In this document: positions 13,688-21,015 of the stretch, one piece after another
Position numbering within the stretch: the first letter of the stretch is position 1
Layout of the letters: each line of letters starts with the position of its first letter
DNA from: VFZS01 sp964353255
GTDB lineage: Bacteria; Acidobacteriota; Terriglobia; Bryobacterales; Bryobacteraceae
Length of the DNA: 25,183 nucleotides
Assembly (NCBI GenBank): GCA_964353255.1
Contig: CAYGVJ010000076.1
Coordinates: 1-25,183, forward strand
Reading direction: 5' to 3'
Program-made: the position numbers and the translations under genes
Notes under the pieces: generated by a model
The model's input: only the letters and a program-made list of their open reading frames with translations
Told to the model about the DNA's origin: nothing
The model's database searches: none

Positions 13688-14224
13688 ATGAAACGCCAGA
13701 TTCGAAGGATCGCGCTAGTAGCGGCCGGCGCTCTGCTGGCTGTGCCGATGTTTCTCCAGGCCTCCACCCGAGGGGCTCCCAAGACCTTGGAGGAACAGGT
13801 TCGGCACGAACTGGTGATGCTCCCTTACTACAACGTGTTCGACAACCTGTCGTTCGAGGTTAGTGGCGGCAAGGTCACTTTGACGGGGCAGGCTGTTCGC
13901 CCGACCCTGAAGACGGACGCCGAACGGGTGGTGGCCAGGATCCCTGGGGTGACCGCGGTGACGAACCAGATTACCGTGCTGCCGCTCTCGAGTCTTGACG
14001 ACCGCATCCGGCTGGCCGAGCTGCGCGCCATTTACAGCCAGCCCATGCTGTGGCGCTACGGCCTGGGCGCGCTCCCTGCCATCCACATCATCGTCAGCAA
14101 CGGGCACGTCACGCTGGAGGGCGTCGTGAACCGCCAGGCGGACAAGGACGTCGCCACCATCCTGGCCAACGGTGTTCCGGGAGTGTTCTCGGTAACGAAC
14201 AATCTACAGGTCAGCAAGGCGTGA
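13688..14224 (+). CDS. Periplasmic protein with two BON domains
   Basis: The product has 178 residues. The ATG at 13688 is chosen because AAGGAGG (13672-13678) lies 9 bases before it; the open frame extends further upstream without such a site. Residues 1-25 are a signal peptide (KRQIRRIALVAAGALLAVP). Two BON domains follow, about 33-100 (VRHELVMLPYYNVFDNLSFEVSGG, then VTLTGQAV) and about 105-176 (IIVSNGHVTLEGVV, ending GVFSVTNNL). BON domains are membrane- or phospholipid-associated modules of OsmY-like stress proteins. The gene is the first one after the integrated element, so before insertion it lay just downstream of tRNA-Glu. The lipoprotein gene follows after 104 bases on the same strand and may be cotranscribed. 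Confidence 0.92.
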   Translation: MKRQIRRIALVAAGALLAVPMFLQASTRGAPKTLEEQVRHELVMLPYYNVFDNLSFEVSGGKVTLTGQAVRPTLKTDAERVVARIPGVTAVTNQITVLPLSSLDDRIRLAELRAIYSQPMLWRYGLGALPAIHIIVSNGHVTLEGVVNRQADKDVATILANGVPGVFSVTNNLQVSKA

Positions 14225-14328
14225 CGCCAGCGGGGATCTGTTCCAGCTTGCGGGCTTACGCCCCGGATGCGTAACGAAAACGGCGCCAGCCGCCGATCAT
14301 GGGTGGTAGAGTTAGTTGGAGCAAGCAT

Positions 14329-15810
14329 ATGAGACTGCCGGTGGCTGGTTTGCTGGTAGCGTCGGTCCTCTGCCCGACCGGCTGCGGGTCCAACCAGGCG
14401 GGCCGTGGGCAGAGCGCCGGAGGCTGGGTAGCCCACAAGGGCGCCGGTTATACGCTGGAAACCCCGCCTGGCTGGACGGTGCGCGCCGAACCCAAGACGG
14501 GCCGGCTGGACATTCAGGGCACTGCCCGCGAGCAGGTCATCGTTTGGCCCGTGTTCGTGCCGGGAACGCTGGATGCCGGCTCCGCCCCGGCGGTGTTGGG
14601 GAAGCTGGCTTCAGGGCTGTGGCCGGACGCACGCTGGGAGGCGCCTCAGCCGCTGAGTGCCACCGCCGTGCGCGCGCGCGGACGCGCCGGAGACCGCGCC
14701 ACCGTCGCCGCCCTGACCTGGATCGCGAGCCTCAAGGGCAATGCCGGCTACCTCTATGCCGTGGCCGCGCCGGATGCAAGCTTCCGTCCGCTCGAGGACG
14801 CCTTCGCCAGGATCCTGGTCAGCGTGCGCATCACCGGCACGCCATCGGGAGGCGGCCAGCCCGCGCTGAGCTGGGTCCGCTGGCAGGATCCGAAGGAGAA
14901 CGCCTTCAGTTTCGAGGTGCCCACCGGCTGGAACGCGGCCGGCGGCCTGTTTCGCTTCGCCTCCGTGGATACCCGCACGGCCTGGCAGTTGAGCTCGCCC
15001 GATGGACAGGTCCGCATCACCGGGGGCGATGCCGAGGTGCCCCCCTTCACTGTTCTCACCCCGACCCTTGCCACGAGCGGCTTCTACGAAGGTTCCTGGT
15101 ACTCGCCCGGTTACGGCCTCAACATGATGGTCCGCCGTTACCTGCCCGGCGTGGTCTTCGCCCGCGAGTACGTCCAGCGGAAGGCGCCGCGGGACTGCGC
15201 CGAGCTGACCTTCACGGAAACCCGCGAGCGCCCCGACGCTGTACAAGCCCTTAACGCCCTTTACGCGCAGTCCGCCGGCTATGTCGTCTCGACCCTCACC
15301 GCCGGCGAGGTCGCCTTCACCTGCCGCCAGAACAACCAGCCCATGAGCGGCTACTACTTCGCCGGCACCAAGTTGAACCAATCCCCGGGCGTCGCCCAAT
15401 GGTACCTCGAGTACCTATTCGGCTTCTTGGCGGCGGCGCCGCGCGTGGCTGAGGCCCAATCCGTGCTCCACCACGTCATCGGCTCCATCCAGATCAACCC
15501 TCAGTGGGCCGCGACGCAGCAGGGCATCGCCGCGAACACTTCGCGGATCGTGAGCCGCACGCAGCAGGAGATCTCGAAAACCATCAGCGACACCTACTGG
15601 AACCGCCAGGGCGTGATGGACGAGCTGAGCCGGCGCCGCTCGAACGCCACTCTGGGAGTCGAGGACGTCCTTGACCCGGCCAGTGGCCGCCAGATCAAGA
15701 TCGAGAGCGGCTCGGACTACTACTGGATCGACCACCGCGGCGCCATCGTCGGCACCCAGACCGACACCCGCCCCAACCTGGATTTCCGCCAGTTGGTCCG
15801 GCTGCCGTAG
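14329..15810 (+). CDS. Putative lipoprotein of unknown function
   Basis: The product has 493 residues. The ATG at 14329 is preferred because GGAG lies 9 bases upstream and the protein then starts with a clean lipoprotein signal (MRLPVAGLLVASVLCPTGC). Cys19 would be the lipidated residue, though Pro-Thr-Gly before it is an unusual lipobox. The rest contains two similar-looking globular blocks (about 35-165 and 180-380, each with a GWT/GWN core, like PsbP/stress-type folds) and a C-terminal helical-plus-beta tail (about 388-493) with NRQGVMDELSRRRSNATLG and SDYYWIDHRG. The nucleotide sequence of this tail occurs again at 18031-18347. Function unknown; probably envelope-associated. Confidence 0.85.
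   Translation: MRLPVAGLLVASVLCPTGCGSNQAGRGQSAGGWVAHKGAGYTLETPPGWTVRAEPKTGRLDIQGTAREQVIVWPVFVPGTLDAGSAPAVLGKLASGLWPDARWEAPQPLSATAVRARGRAGDRATVAALTWIASLKGNAGYLYAVAAPDASFRPLEDAFARILVSVRITGTPSGGGQPALSWVRWQDPKENAFSFEVPTGWNAAGGLFRFASVDTRTAWQLSSPDGQVRITGGDAEVPPFTVLTPTLATSGFYEGSWYSPGYGLNMMVRRYLPGVVFAREYVQRKAPRDCAELTFTETRERPDAVQALNALYAQSAGYVVSTLTAGEVAFTCRQNNQPMSGYYFAGTKLNQSPGVAQWYLEYLFGFLAAAPRVAEAQSVLHHVIGSIQINPQWAATQQGIAANTSRIVSRTQQEISKTISDTYWNRQGVMDELSRRRSNATLGVEDVLDPASGRQIKIESGSDYYWIDHRGAIVGTQTDTRPNLDFRQLVRLP
15494..15810 (+). repeat. Direct repeat, copy 1 (3' end of lipoprotein gene)
   Basis: This 317-base segment matches 18031-18347 with about 16 mismatches and no gaps by eye, ending exactly at the stop codon in both copies. 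About half of the mismatches are silent or give conservative changes. Confidence 0.9.
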
Positions 15811-16166
15811 GGCCACATCATCGCGGCCCCTGGGTTGAAGCCCTGTCCAGCTTCCCACGACAGGCCGCTTGACGGAACCCCCCGGACAGTGATAGTAGTT
15901 CTGGAGGTCACAATTTCGCTTGACCCGAAAGAGGGCCGATGGTACGCTTAACATGTAGAGCCACGGAACGAGGTTCGCACTGCTTCTGCCCATGGATGCA
16001 GATGTTTCGCGCTCCAGCGGTGTCGCCGGGCTCCCGCGTGCCGGGCACCGCTCGGCTAAGCAGCAACCAGTCCTCTCGGCCCAGACCACGTCCCGCAGTG
16101 GGGTAGTGATCTAGGCGTGTGTGTTCTCGGCCCGGTCCAGCCGGGCCAGGAAGGCGAGCTAGGAAG
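15811..16166. other. Intergenic region after the lipoprotein gene
   Basis: No gene is convincing in these 356 bases. TTGACC (15920-15925) and TACGCT (15943-15948), 17 bases apart, form a weak promoter candidate for the downstream peptidase-like gene. Open frames on the minus strand here are antisense shadows of the lipoprotein tail. This is the start of the segment lying between the two gene-end copies. Confidence 0.4.
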
Positions 16167-16373
16167 ATGAAGACCGAAAGGAATCAGCGACCGGCGGTCA
16201 GTGTCAGCCCAGGAACGCAACCTCTGGCTGCAGAGGGATTCCGGGAGCTCGACCTGTCCACCGCAGAGGCAGAACTTCGCTTACGAGAGTCCGATGTCCA
16301 CTTGGCGCTGGCGAGCCTCGACGAAGCACGAGTCGTCAGGCAGGAGGCCCTGGAGTTCAAGTTCAGCGTCTAG
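16167..16373 (+). CDS. Small ORF in frame with, and ahead of, the peptidase-like gene
   Basis: A 68-residue frame starts at ATG 16167 with GAAGG-type sites shortly upstream. It is rich in Leu, Glu and Ala, and its second half looks helical (LRLRESDVHLALASLDEARV). Its TAG stop (16371-16373) is in the same frame as the downstream gene and only 21 bases from that gene's GTG. It could be a separate small partner, or the N-terminal part of one longer protein cut by a nonsense codon. The frame contains no other stop. Confidence 0.5.
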   Translation: MKTERNQRPAVSVSPGTQPLAAEGFRELDLSTAEAELRLRESDVHLALASLDEARVVRQEALEFKFSV

Positions 16374-16394
16374 CAGCCTTACTCCAGTTCAACA

Positions 16395-17966
16395 GTGGCT
16401 CCACGCTTCGAGGTTCACAGTTTCGGCGCGGACAGCTTTTACGCCGGCTTGGCGAATAAACACTTCACGCCGACAGAAGCGCAGCAACACGACCGAGCCA
16501 TCTACCTCTTCAGGTACTTGGACAGGCTCCGAGCGAAGTCAATCGTGGTCGAGCACGGTTATACTGACCGCGACTACCTAGACGACTTCGCCGCCTACTA
16601 CGTGAAGTGCTATCGGCCCTACGAGAGCCGATGCAAGCGACTCCATTTTTTCAGGCGCGAACTCTCGGAGAGCGAACTTCTCTCGGTCGTCCGCGGGGGG
16701 CCCGAGCGCGACGAGAACCTGCAGGAGGACTACCTCGGGTTCATCGTCGCACGCCCCTTGCCGCGGTCCGTCGTTGGACGAACGGTGCTTCGCACGTTCG
16801 AAAAGGACGGCCAGCGCAGGAACTACACTGCCACGTGCGATTACAAAGCCAATCTGTTCGGCATCGAGTTGGCCGTCCGCAAAAGCCTCGCCTTTCAAGA
16901 ACAAGACACGGTGCTGGCCGCATGCGCAACGGTGGCACTGTGGTCGTCCTTCCAGAAAACCGCAGACCTCTTCGATACCCCGGTTCTCAGCCCGGTTGTC
17001 ATTACGCAAGCCGCGAGCCAGTCGGCGCACTATGGGCGCCCAATTCCCTCGCACGGTCTTGAGGTGCGCGAGATGTGCTTGGCGATCAGGAGTGCTGGCC
17101 TTGAGCCGGAACTCGTGGACGTTGACGTCACGCCAAACCTGCCTCTGGTTTCGCTGTTGTACAGCTACCTGAAGATGGGACTACCGGTCATTCTCGGAGT
17201 CAGAGTCGAAGGCGTCGGGGGCCACGCAATCGCTCTTACCGGCTACTCCCTCCAGCCGAATCCGATACCGAATCGCAAGGAGGCTGCCGGCGCGGTCCCG
17301 TCCGTGCCGATGGTGGGCTTGCGCATCGACGGTTTCTACGGCCATGACGACCAGATTGGGCCCTTCGCGCGCCTGGACGTGATGCCCCCTGCCACTGTTG
17401 GCAGCACCAGGTACCCCGCCTGCTTCGAGAGCTCGTGGGTCGACAAGAACACTGGTAAGAAGCTCGCGCTCTACCCCCACGTTGTCATCATCCCCGTCTA
17501 TCACAAGATTCGCCTGACCTTCCTGGACGTTCAGAAATGGGTCACCCGGCTACACCTGGTGCTCGATCTGGTATTCCCCGCACGGGCCGCCGTTGAATGG
17601 GACATACACCTTGGCTTTTCGAACGAGTACAAGAAGATGGTGCGTTCGCTCGCCGCACCCGAACGCAAAGCGTTTGAAAGGCTGCTGGTAGGCGACCACC
17701 CGAGGTTCATCTGGAGGGCGGCACTAAGCTACAATCAAAAGCCGATGCTGGAGTTGTTGTTCGACGCCACCGACATCGCCAACTCCTTCCCGGCTTACGA
17801 GGCGGTGTGGCCGCATCGGGCTTTCGCTCGGCAGGTGCAGATGGTACTCGAGGCGCAGCCCTTACGCGATCTGCTCGTTCGCTATCTGACTGAGCGCTTC
17901 TGGAAGTTCCTTACTCGTAGCATCCGGGACATGGAGGCGGAGGCCCAGCCGACCTTGGGGTTTTGA
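16395..17966 (+). CDS. Papain/C39-like cysteine peptidase homologue
   Basis: The product has 523 residues from a GTG start that has no visible ribosome site; the frame is closed by TAG only 8 codons upstream. The residues of a papain-like active site can be picked out: Gln170 and Cys177 (QDTVLAACATVALW), His277 (GVGGHAIALTGY) and Asp318/Asp319 (YGHDDQIGPFARL). This order and spacing resemble C39 or bacteriocin-processing-type peptidases. The N-terminal 150 residues (FEVHSFGADSFYAGL, RPYESRCKRLHFF) and the C-terminal 150 residues are of unknown type. There is no signal peptide, so it is probably cytoplasmic. It lies between two copies of the lipoprotein gene end, suggesting it arrived by insertion. 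Peptidase activity is inferred from motifs only; the protein family itself is not recognised. Confidence 0.7.
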   Translation: MAPRFEVHSFGADSFYAGLANKHFTPTEAQQHDRAIYLFRYLDRLRAKSIVVEHGYTDRDYLDDFAAYYVKCYRPYESRCKRLHFFRRELSESELLSVVRGGPERDENLQEDYLGFIVARPLPRSVVGRTVLRTFEKDGQRRNYTATCDYKANLFGIELAVRKSLAFQEQDTVLAACATVALWSSFQKTADLFDTPVLSPVVITQAASQSAHYGRPIPSHGLEVREMCLAIRSAGLEPELVDVDVTPNLPLVSLLYSYLKMGLPVILGVRVEGVGGHAIALTGYSLQPNPIPNRKEAAGAVPSVPMVGLRIDGFYGHDDQIGPFARLDVMPPATVGSTRYPACFESSWVDKNTGKKLALYPHVVIIPVYHKIRLTFLDVQKWVTRLHLVLDLVFPARAAVEWDIHLGFSNEYKKMVRSLAAPERKAFERLLVGDHPRFIWRAALSYNQKPMLELLFDATDIANSFPAYEAVWPHRAFARQVQMVLEAQPLRDLLVRYLTERFWKFLTRSIRDMEAEAQPTLGF

Positions 17967-17984
17967 TGCCGGCCACTCCCCACG

Positions 17985-18347
17985 GTGGCCGGGTATCCGC
18001 GAGAACCGCAACCCCAGGGACGCCTCTCGCTCAACCCACAGTGGGCCGCCATGCAGCAGGGCATCGCTGCGAACACTTCGCAGATCGTGAGCCGCACGCA
18101 GCAGGAGATCTCGAAAACCATCAGCGACACCTACTGGAACCGCCAGGGCGTCATGGACGAGTTGAGCCGGCGCCGCTCGAACGCCACTCTGGGCGTCGAG
18201 GACGTCATCGACCCGGCCACCGGCCGCCAGATCAAGATCGAAAGCGGCTCGGACTACTACTGGATCGACCACCGCGGCTCGATCGTCGGCACCCAGACCG
18301 ACACCCGCCGCAACCTGGATTTCCGCCAGTTGGTCCGGCTGCCGTAA
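17985..18347 (+). pseudogene. C-terminal fragment of a lipoprotein paralogue
   Basis: The open frame from 17985 runs into a tail that is nearly identical to the last 105 residues of the 14329-15810 lipoprotein (NRQGVMDELSRRRSNATLG, SDYYWIDHRG, LDFRQLVRLP). The homology begins at about 18031; the preceding 46 bases are unrelated. There is no signal sequence and no ribosome site. It is best read as the surviving end of a second tandem gene whose front was lost, or as a duplicated end made during an insertion. It lies directly after the peptidase-like gene. Confidence 0.85.
18031..18347 (+). repeat. Direct repeat, copy 2 (orphan gene end)
   Basis: This is the partner of 15494-15810, about 95% identical by eye and collinear to the stop codon. 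After the stop the two loci share nothing. Confidence 0.9.
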
Positions 18348-18374
18348 GCAAGAGTGCTAAGCTAGGAATGCGTC

Positions 18375-18641
18375 ATGGCTACTGTCGTCCCCGCGCATAT
18401 CGTCCGCACTCAGTTGGGCGCGCTGCTTGAGCAGGCCGCCCGGAAGCGTGCGCGCTTTGTCATCACCAGGAGCGGCAAACCCGCCGCGGTGCTGTTGTCG
18501 ATATCTGACTTCGACGACATGCTCGAGGAACTGGACCCCGAATTCCGGCAGAGCCTTAAGATCGCCGCCCGGGAGTACCGCGCTGGCAAGGTGGTCACTC
18601 TGCGCCAGTACGTGAGAAACCGCGCGGCGGTCAACGGTTGA
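18375..18641 (+). CDS. Phd/YefM-family antitoxin, orphan
   Basis: The product has 88 residues. The pattern VVPAHIVRTQLGALLEQAARKRARFVITRSGKPAAVLLSISDFDDMLEEL is the classical Phd/YefM antitoxin N-terminal DNA-binding and dimer domain, with the R/K-x-V-I-T-x-x-G-K/R-P core. The C-terminal part would wrap a toxin. No RelE, Doc or PIN-type toxin lies on either side: upstream is a gene fragment, and downstream is a convergent reductase gene whose end overlaps this one by 11 bases. It could act on a toxin elsewhere, or the partner may have been lost when the neighbouring rearrangement happened. Confidence 0.85.
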   Translation: MATVVPAHIVRTQLGALLEQAARKRARFVITRSGKPAAVLLSISDFDDMLEELDPEFRQSLKIAAREYRAGKVVTLRQYVRNRAAVNG

Positions 18642-19626
18642 TGGCGCGCATGCCCGGGGCATGGTAGCGCTCGCCCGCGGCCGCACCCAAGGGGAAAGCC
18701 TCCTCAAGACGCCGCAGCTCGTCCGCGTTCAAGCGAACCTCGAGCGTCGCGACGTTCTCTTCGAGGTAGCGGACGCGCTTGGTGCCGGGTATGGGTACGA
18801 TGTCTTCGCCCTGCGCCAGCACCCAGGCCAGAGCAAGTTGTGCCGGTGTGCAGCCTTTTTCACCAGCCATGAGCTCCACTGTCTCAACGAGGCGCTGGTT
18901 GCGCCGTAGGTTCTCGCCTTCGAAGCGTGGATGATGGCGCCGAAAGTCGTCCTGGGAGAAATCCTCGACCTTCTTGAACCGCGCGGCCAGGAAGCCGCGC
19001 CCCAGCGGGCTATAGGCGACGAAGCCCACATTCAACTCGCGGCAAGTGGCCAGGATCTCGCCTTCCGGGTCGCGGGACCACAGGGAGTATTCCGTCTGGA
19101 GGGCGGCGATGGGGTGCACGGCGCAGGCGCGGCGCATAGTGGCGGCCGCGGCTTCCGACAGCCCCAAGTGGCGGACCTTGCCCGCCTTCACCAGCTCCGC
19201 CATGGCGCCGACCGTCTCTTCGATGGGCGTGTTCGGGTCAACCCGATGCTGATAGTACAGGTCGATGACCTCGATCCCCAGGCGCTGAAGGCTCGCCTCA
19301 CAGGCCTGGTGTACGTACTCGGGGCGCCCGTTGACGGCCAGAAACTCGCCGCCGGGCCCGCGCACATTGCCGAACTTTGTCGCCAGGACCACTTCGCTGC
19401 GGCGCCCGCGGAGGGCGCGGCCCACCAACTCTTCGTTGCGCCCCATCCCGTATACGTCGGCGGTGTCGACGAAATTGACGCCGAGATCGATGGCGCGGTG
19501 GATGGTGGCGATGGACTCGGTCTCGTCGGCGCGGCCATAGAACTCCGACATCCCCATACAACCCAGGCCCAGGGCCGACACCGAAAGTTCGTTGCCAAGC
19601 TTGCGTCTCTCGATCACAATATCCAT
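18631..19626 (-). CDS. Aldo/keto reductase (NADP-dependent, AKR superfamily)
   Basis: The product has 331 residues from ATG 19626, which matches the family start (IVIERRKLG); an earlier in-frame ATG would add 18 unrelated residues. The catalytic tetrad is visible: Asp54, Tyr59 (VDTADVYG), Lys84 (LATKFG) and His127 (LYYQHRVD). The NADP-binding end is present as VPIPGTKRVRYLEENV. The sequence is of the YajO/PLR-like type that reduces small aldehydes and ketones in the cytoplasm; the substrate cannot be told. Its end overlaps the orphan antitoxin gene, and a large hairpin (19681-19731) lies 55 bases before its start. Confidence 0.95.
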   Translation of the reverse strand: MDIVIERRKLGNELSVSALGLGCMGMSEFYGRADETESIATIHRAIDLGVNFVDTADVYGMGRNEELVGRALRGRRSEVVLATKFGNVRGPGGEFLAVNGRPEYVHQACEASLQRLGIEVIDLYYQHRVDPNTPIEETVGAMAELVKAGKVRHLGLSEAAAATMRRACAVHPIAALQTEYSLWSRDPEGEILATCRELNVGFVAYSPLGRGFLAARFKKVEDFSQDDFRRHHPRFEGENLRRNQRLVETVELMAGEKGCTPAQLALAWVLAQGEDIVPIPGTKRVRYLEENVATLEVRLNADELRRLEEAFPLGAAAGERYHAPGMRAINR

Positions 19627-19680
19627 TCTATCGTCAGGGAACGCGGCCCGCCGCGCGTGCGATTGGTGCGCTGACAGCAA

Positions 19681-19731
19681 AAAGGGGCGCGCCCGTAGCG
19701 CAGGCCTTCGGCCTGCGGGACGCGCCCCTTT
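19681..19731. repeat. Large two-part palindrome (hairpin, REP-like)
   Basis: AAAGGGGCGCG (19681-19691) pairs perfectly with CGCGCCCCTTT (19721-19731), and inside it CGCAGGCC (19699-19706) pairs with GGCCTGCG (19710-19717). On the minus strand the stem is followed by a T run (CCCCTTTTTG), which is terminator-like for transcripts heading toward the reductase gene. It could equally be a REP-type dispersed palindrome. Confidence 0.75.
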
Positions 19732-19855
19732 GCCGTGTCAAAAAAGTTTGACCCTGAATCTGGAATTTTCTGGTCCCCTTCTCTTCGGGGCTCCCCCATA
19801 CTACCACAGCTTCAGCGGCGCCGCTTGCCCGCTGGGCCGGGCCCGGTACAGCCCC

Positions 19856-19877
19856 CACCGTCCGCCGGTGGACGGTG
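19856..19877. repeat. 8-bp inverted repeat
   Basis: CACCGTCC-GCCGGT-GGACGGTG is a perfect stem of 8 bp with a 6-base loop. It lies in the 496-base gap between the reductase and the TA operon, close to the MITE-like element. Role unknown. Confidence 0.5.
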
Positions 19878-19918
19878 CAACCTGTTCCGCGTCCCTCACC
19901 AAGGGGAGGGGCAGTTGA

Positions 19919-20126
19919 CCGTAATCCGTACGTAGCGAGGGATTGCCCCGGCGAGACGCCCAGTGGCGTAGTGTGCCAGTTCATGGGGTGGTCACTGGTT
20001 GGGTGAGCCAGCCGGGGGGCTGGCTCGCGGCTCAGGGGAGCCGCCCTACGGCGCGCCGTTGTAAGGCGGACGCCCCCGTCCGCGTCCGGCCTCCTAGCCG
20101 GACAGATTCTTACGTACGGATTACGG
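19919..20126. mobile_element. 208-bp MITE-like element with 16-bp terminal inverted repeats
   Basis: CCGTAATCCGTACGTA (19919-19934) and TACGTACGGATTACGG (20111-20126) are perfect inverted repeats. Directly outside them the 7 bases CAGTTGA occur on both sides (19912-19918 and 20127-20133) as a target-site duplication; with one ambiguous G this could be read as 8. The inside has no gene but several perfect stem-loops: 20005-20026 (9-bp stem), 20066-20083 (7 bp) and 20084-20103 (7 bp). Short length, terminal repeats, target duplication and no transposase define a non-autonomous miniature element. The mobilising transposase is not in this window. Confidence 0.85.
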
Positions 20127-20129
20127 CAG

Positions 20130-20158
20130 TTGAAGCGTACGGCCATTTGCCGTACAGT
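20130..20158 (+). promoter_or_regulatory. TA-operon promoter with palindromic operator
   Basis: TTGAAG (20130-20135) and TACAGT (20153-20158) are 17 bases apart. The spacer holds the perfect palindrome GTACGGC-CATTT-GCCGTAC (20137-20155), placed as expected for autorepression by the antitoxin. The first four bases of the -35 box belong to the target duplication of the MITE-like element. Confidence 0.65.
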
Positions 20159-20176
20159 TTAAGAGAGGGTAGTATC

Positions 20177-20470
20177 ATGCTCCACCGCACAGCCGCGCCC
20201 GGGGCCGGACTCCAGCGCTTGGAGGCCAGAGTCACCCCGGAACAGAAACACCTCCTGCGCCGGGCCGCCGAACTGTCCGGACGCACCCTGACCGATTTCG
20301 TTGTCGCCAGCGCGCAAGAGGCCGCCCTCAAGACCATAGAGCGGCACACGGTGACCGCTCTGGCAGCCGGGGATCAGCAGGCCTTCGTCGAGGCTCTGCT
20401 CCATCCGCCGGCTCCCAGCCCGCGCCTGCGTACGGCTTGGCGGCGATACAGGAGGCGTGTGCCCCGGTGA
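20177..20470 (+). CDS. tacA: DUF1778 (TacA-type) antitoxin
   Basis: The product has 97 residues. The ATG at 20177 follows AGAGGG by 8 bases; the frame is open far upstream but runs back into the MITE-like element. Residues 12-45 (LQRLEARVTPEQKHLLRRAAELSGRTLTDFVVASA) form the ribbon-helix-helix domain of DUF1778 antitoxins, followed by the helix that binds the GNAT toxin (QEAALKTIERH). TacA proteins neutralise the toxin and repress the operon through their DNA-binding end. The stop overlaps the toxin start as GTGA. Confidence 0.92.
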   Translation: MLHRTAAPGAGLQRLEARVTPEQKHLLRRAAELSGRTLTDFVVASAQEAALKTIERHTVTALAAGDQQAFVEALLHPPAPSPRLRTAWRRYRRRVPR

Positions 20471-21015
20471 CGCCTCGCCGGCCAACCCCGGACTGCGTGG
20501 TCGAGCCGCTGGCGGAGCATCATGCTCGTGCGGGCTTCACCTGCGGGGTCCCGGAACTCGACGACTACCTCCGCCACCGCATCGGCCAGGATGTTCGCCG
20601 CGGGGTCACCTGCGCCCGTGTCCTGGTGGCAGCGGAAGGCCGCTGCACCGTCCTCGGATTCTATACCCTTTCCAGCACGATCATACCGCTGAAGGACCTC
20701 CCGCCCCAGGTCGCCGGGCGCCTGCCGAGATACCCGAATATCCCCGCCACTTTGCTCGGGCGGCTCGCCGTGCGCCTCACCCACCGGGGCAGAGGACTCG
20801 GCGAATTCCTGCTCATGGACGCCCTGGCAGTCAGCTTCCGGCAGAGCCGGATCGTGGCGTCCTTGGCGGTGGTAGTCGAGGCTAAGGACGAGGCGGCCCG
20901 TGTCTTCTACGCCAAATACGGCTTCAACCCATTCCCCGCGCACCCCAGCCGCCTGTTCCTGCCGATGAAGACCATCGAGCGCCTGATCCTCGGAGCCCCC
21001 ACTCGCCTCAAGTGA
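20467..21015 (+). CDS. tacT: GNAT acetyltransferase toxin (TacT-like)
   Basis: The product has 182 residues from GTG 20467, chosen because it overlaps the antitoxin stop as GTGA and has AGGAGG 11 bases upstream (20450-20455). The sequence follows the TacT pattern: FTCGVPELDDYLRHR, VLGFYTLSS, then LGRLAVRLTHRGRGLGEFLL (acetyl-CoA loop R/Q-x-x-G-x-G/A), VVVEAKDEAARVFYAKYGF and a final LFLPMKTI. Known TacT enzymes acetylate the amino group of charged tRNAs and stop translation. The catalytic Tyr in FYAKYGF is kept, so the toxin should be active. The end overlaps the convergent dehydrogenase gene by 8 bases. Confidence 0.93.
   Translation: MTPRRPTPDCVVEPLAEHHARAGFTCGVPELDDYLRHRIGQDVRRGVTCARVLVAAEGRCTVLGFYTLSSTIIPLKDLPPQVAGRLPRYPNIPATLLGRLAVRLTHRGRGLGEFLLMDALAVSFRQSRIVASLAVVVEAKDEAARVFYAKYGFNPFPAHPSRLFLPMKTIERLILGAPTRLK

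Noticed and set aside
14316..15254. A 312-residue plus-strand frame inside the lipoprotein gene
   Set aside because: It is an alternative frame, Arg-rich, without a start signal; the 14329-15810 frame has a signal peptide and a repeated conserved tail.
15415..16089. Minus-strand frame over the lipoprotein tail, with a similar one at 17862-18272
   Set aside because: The two resemble each other only because they are antisense to the duplicated gene end.
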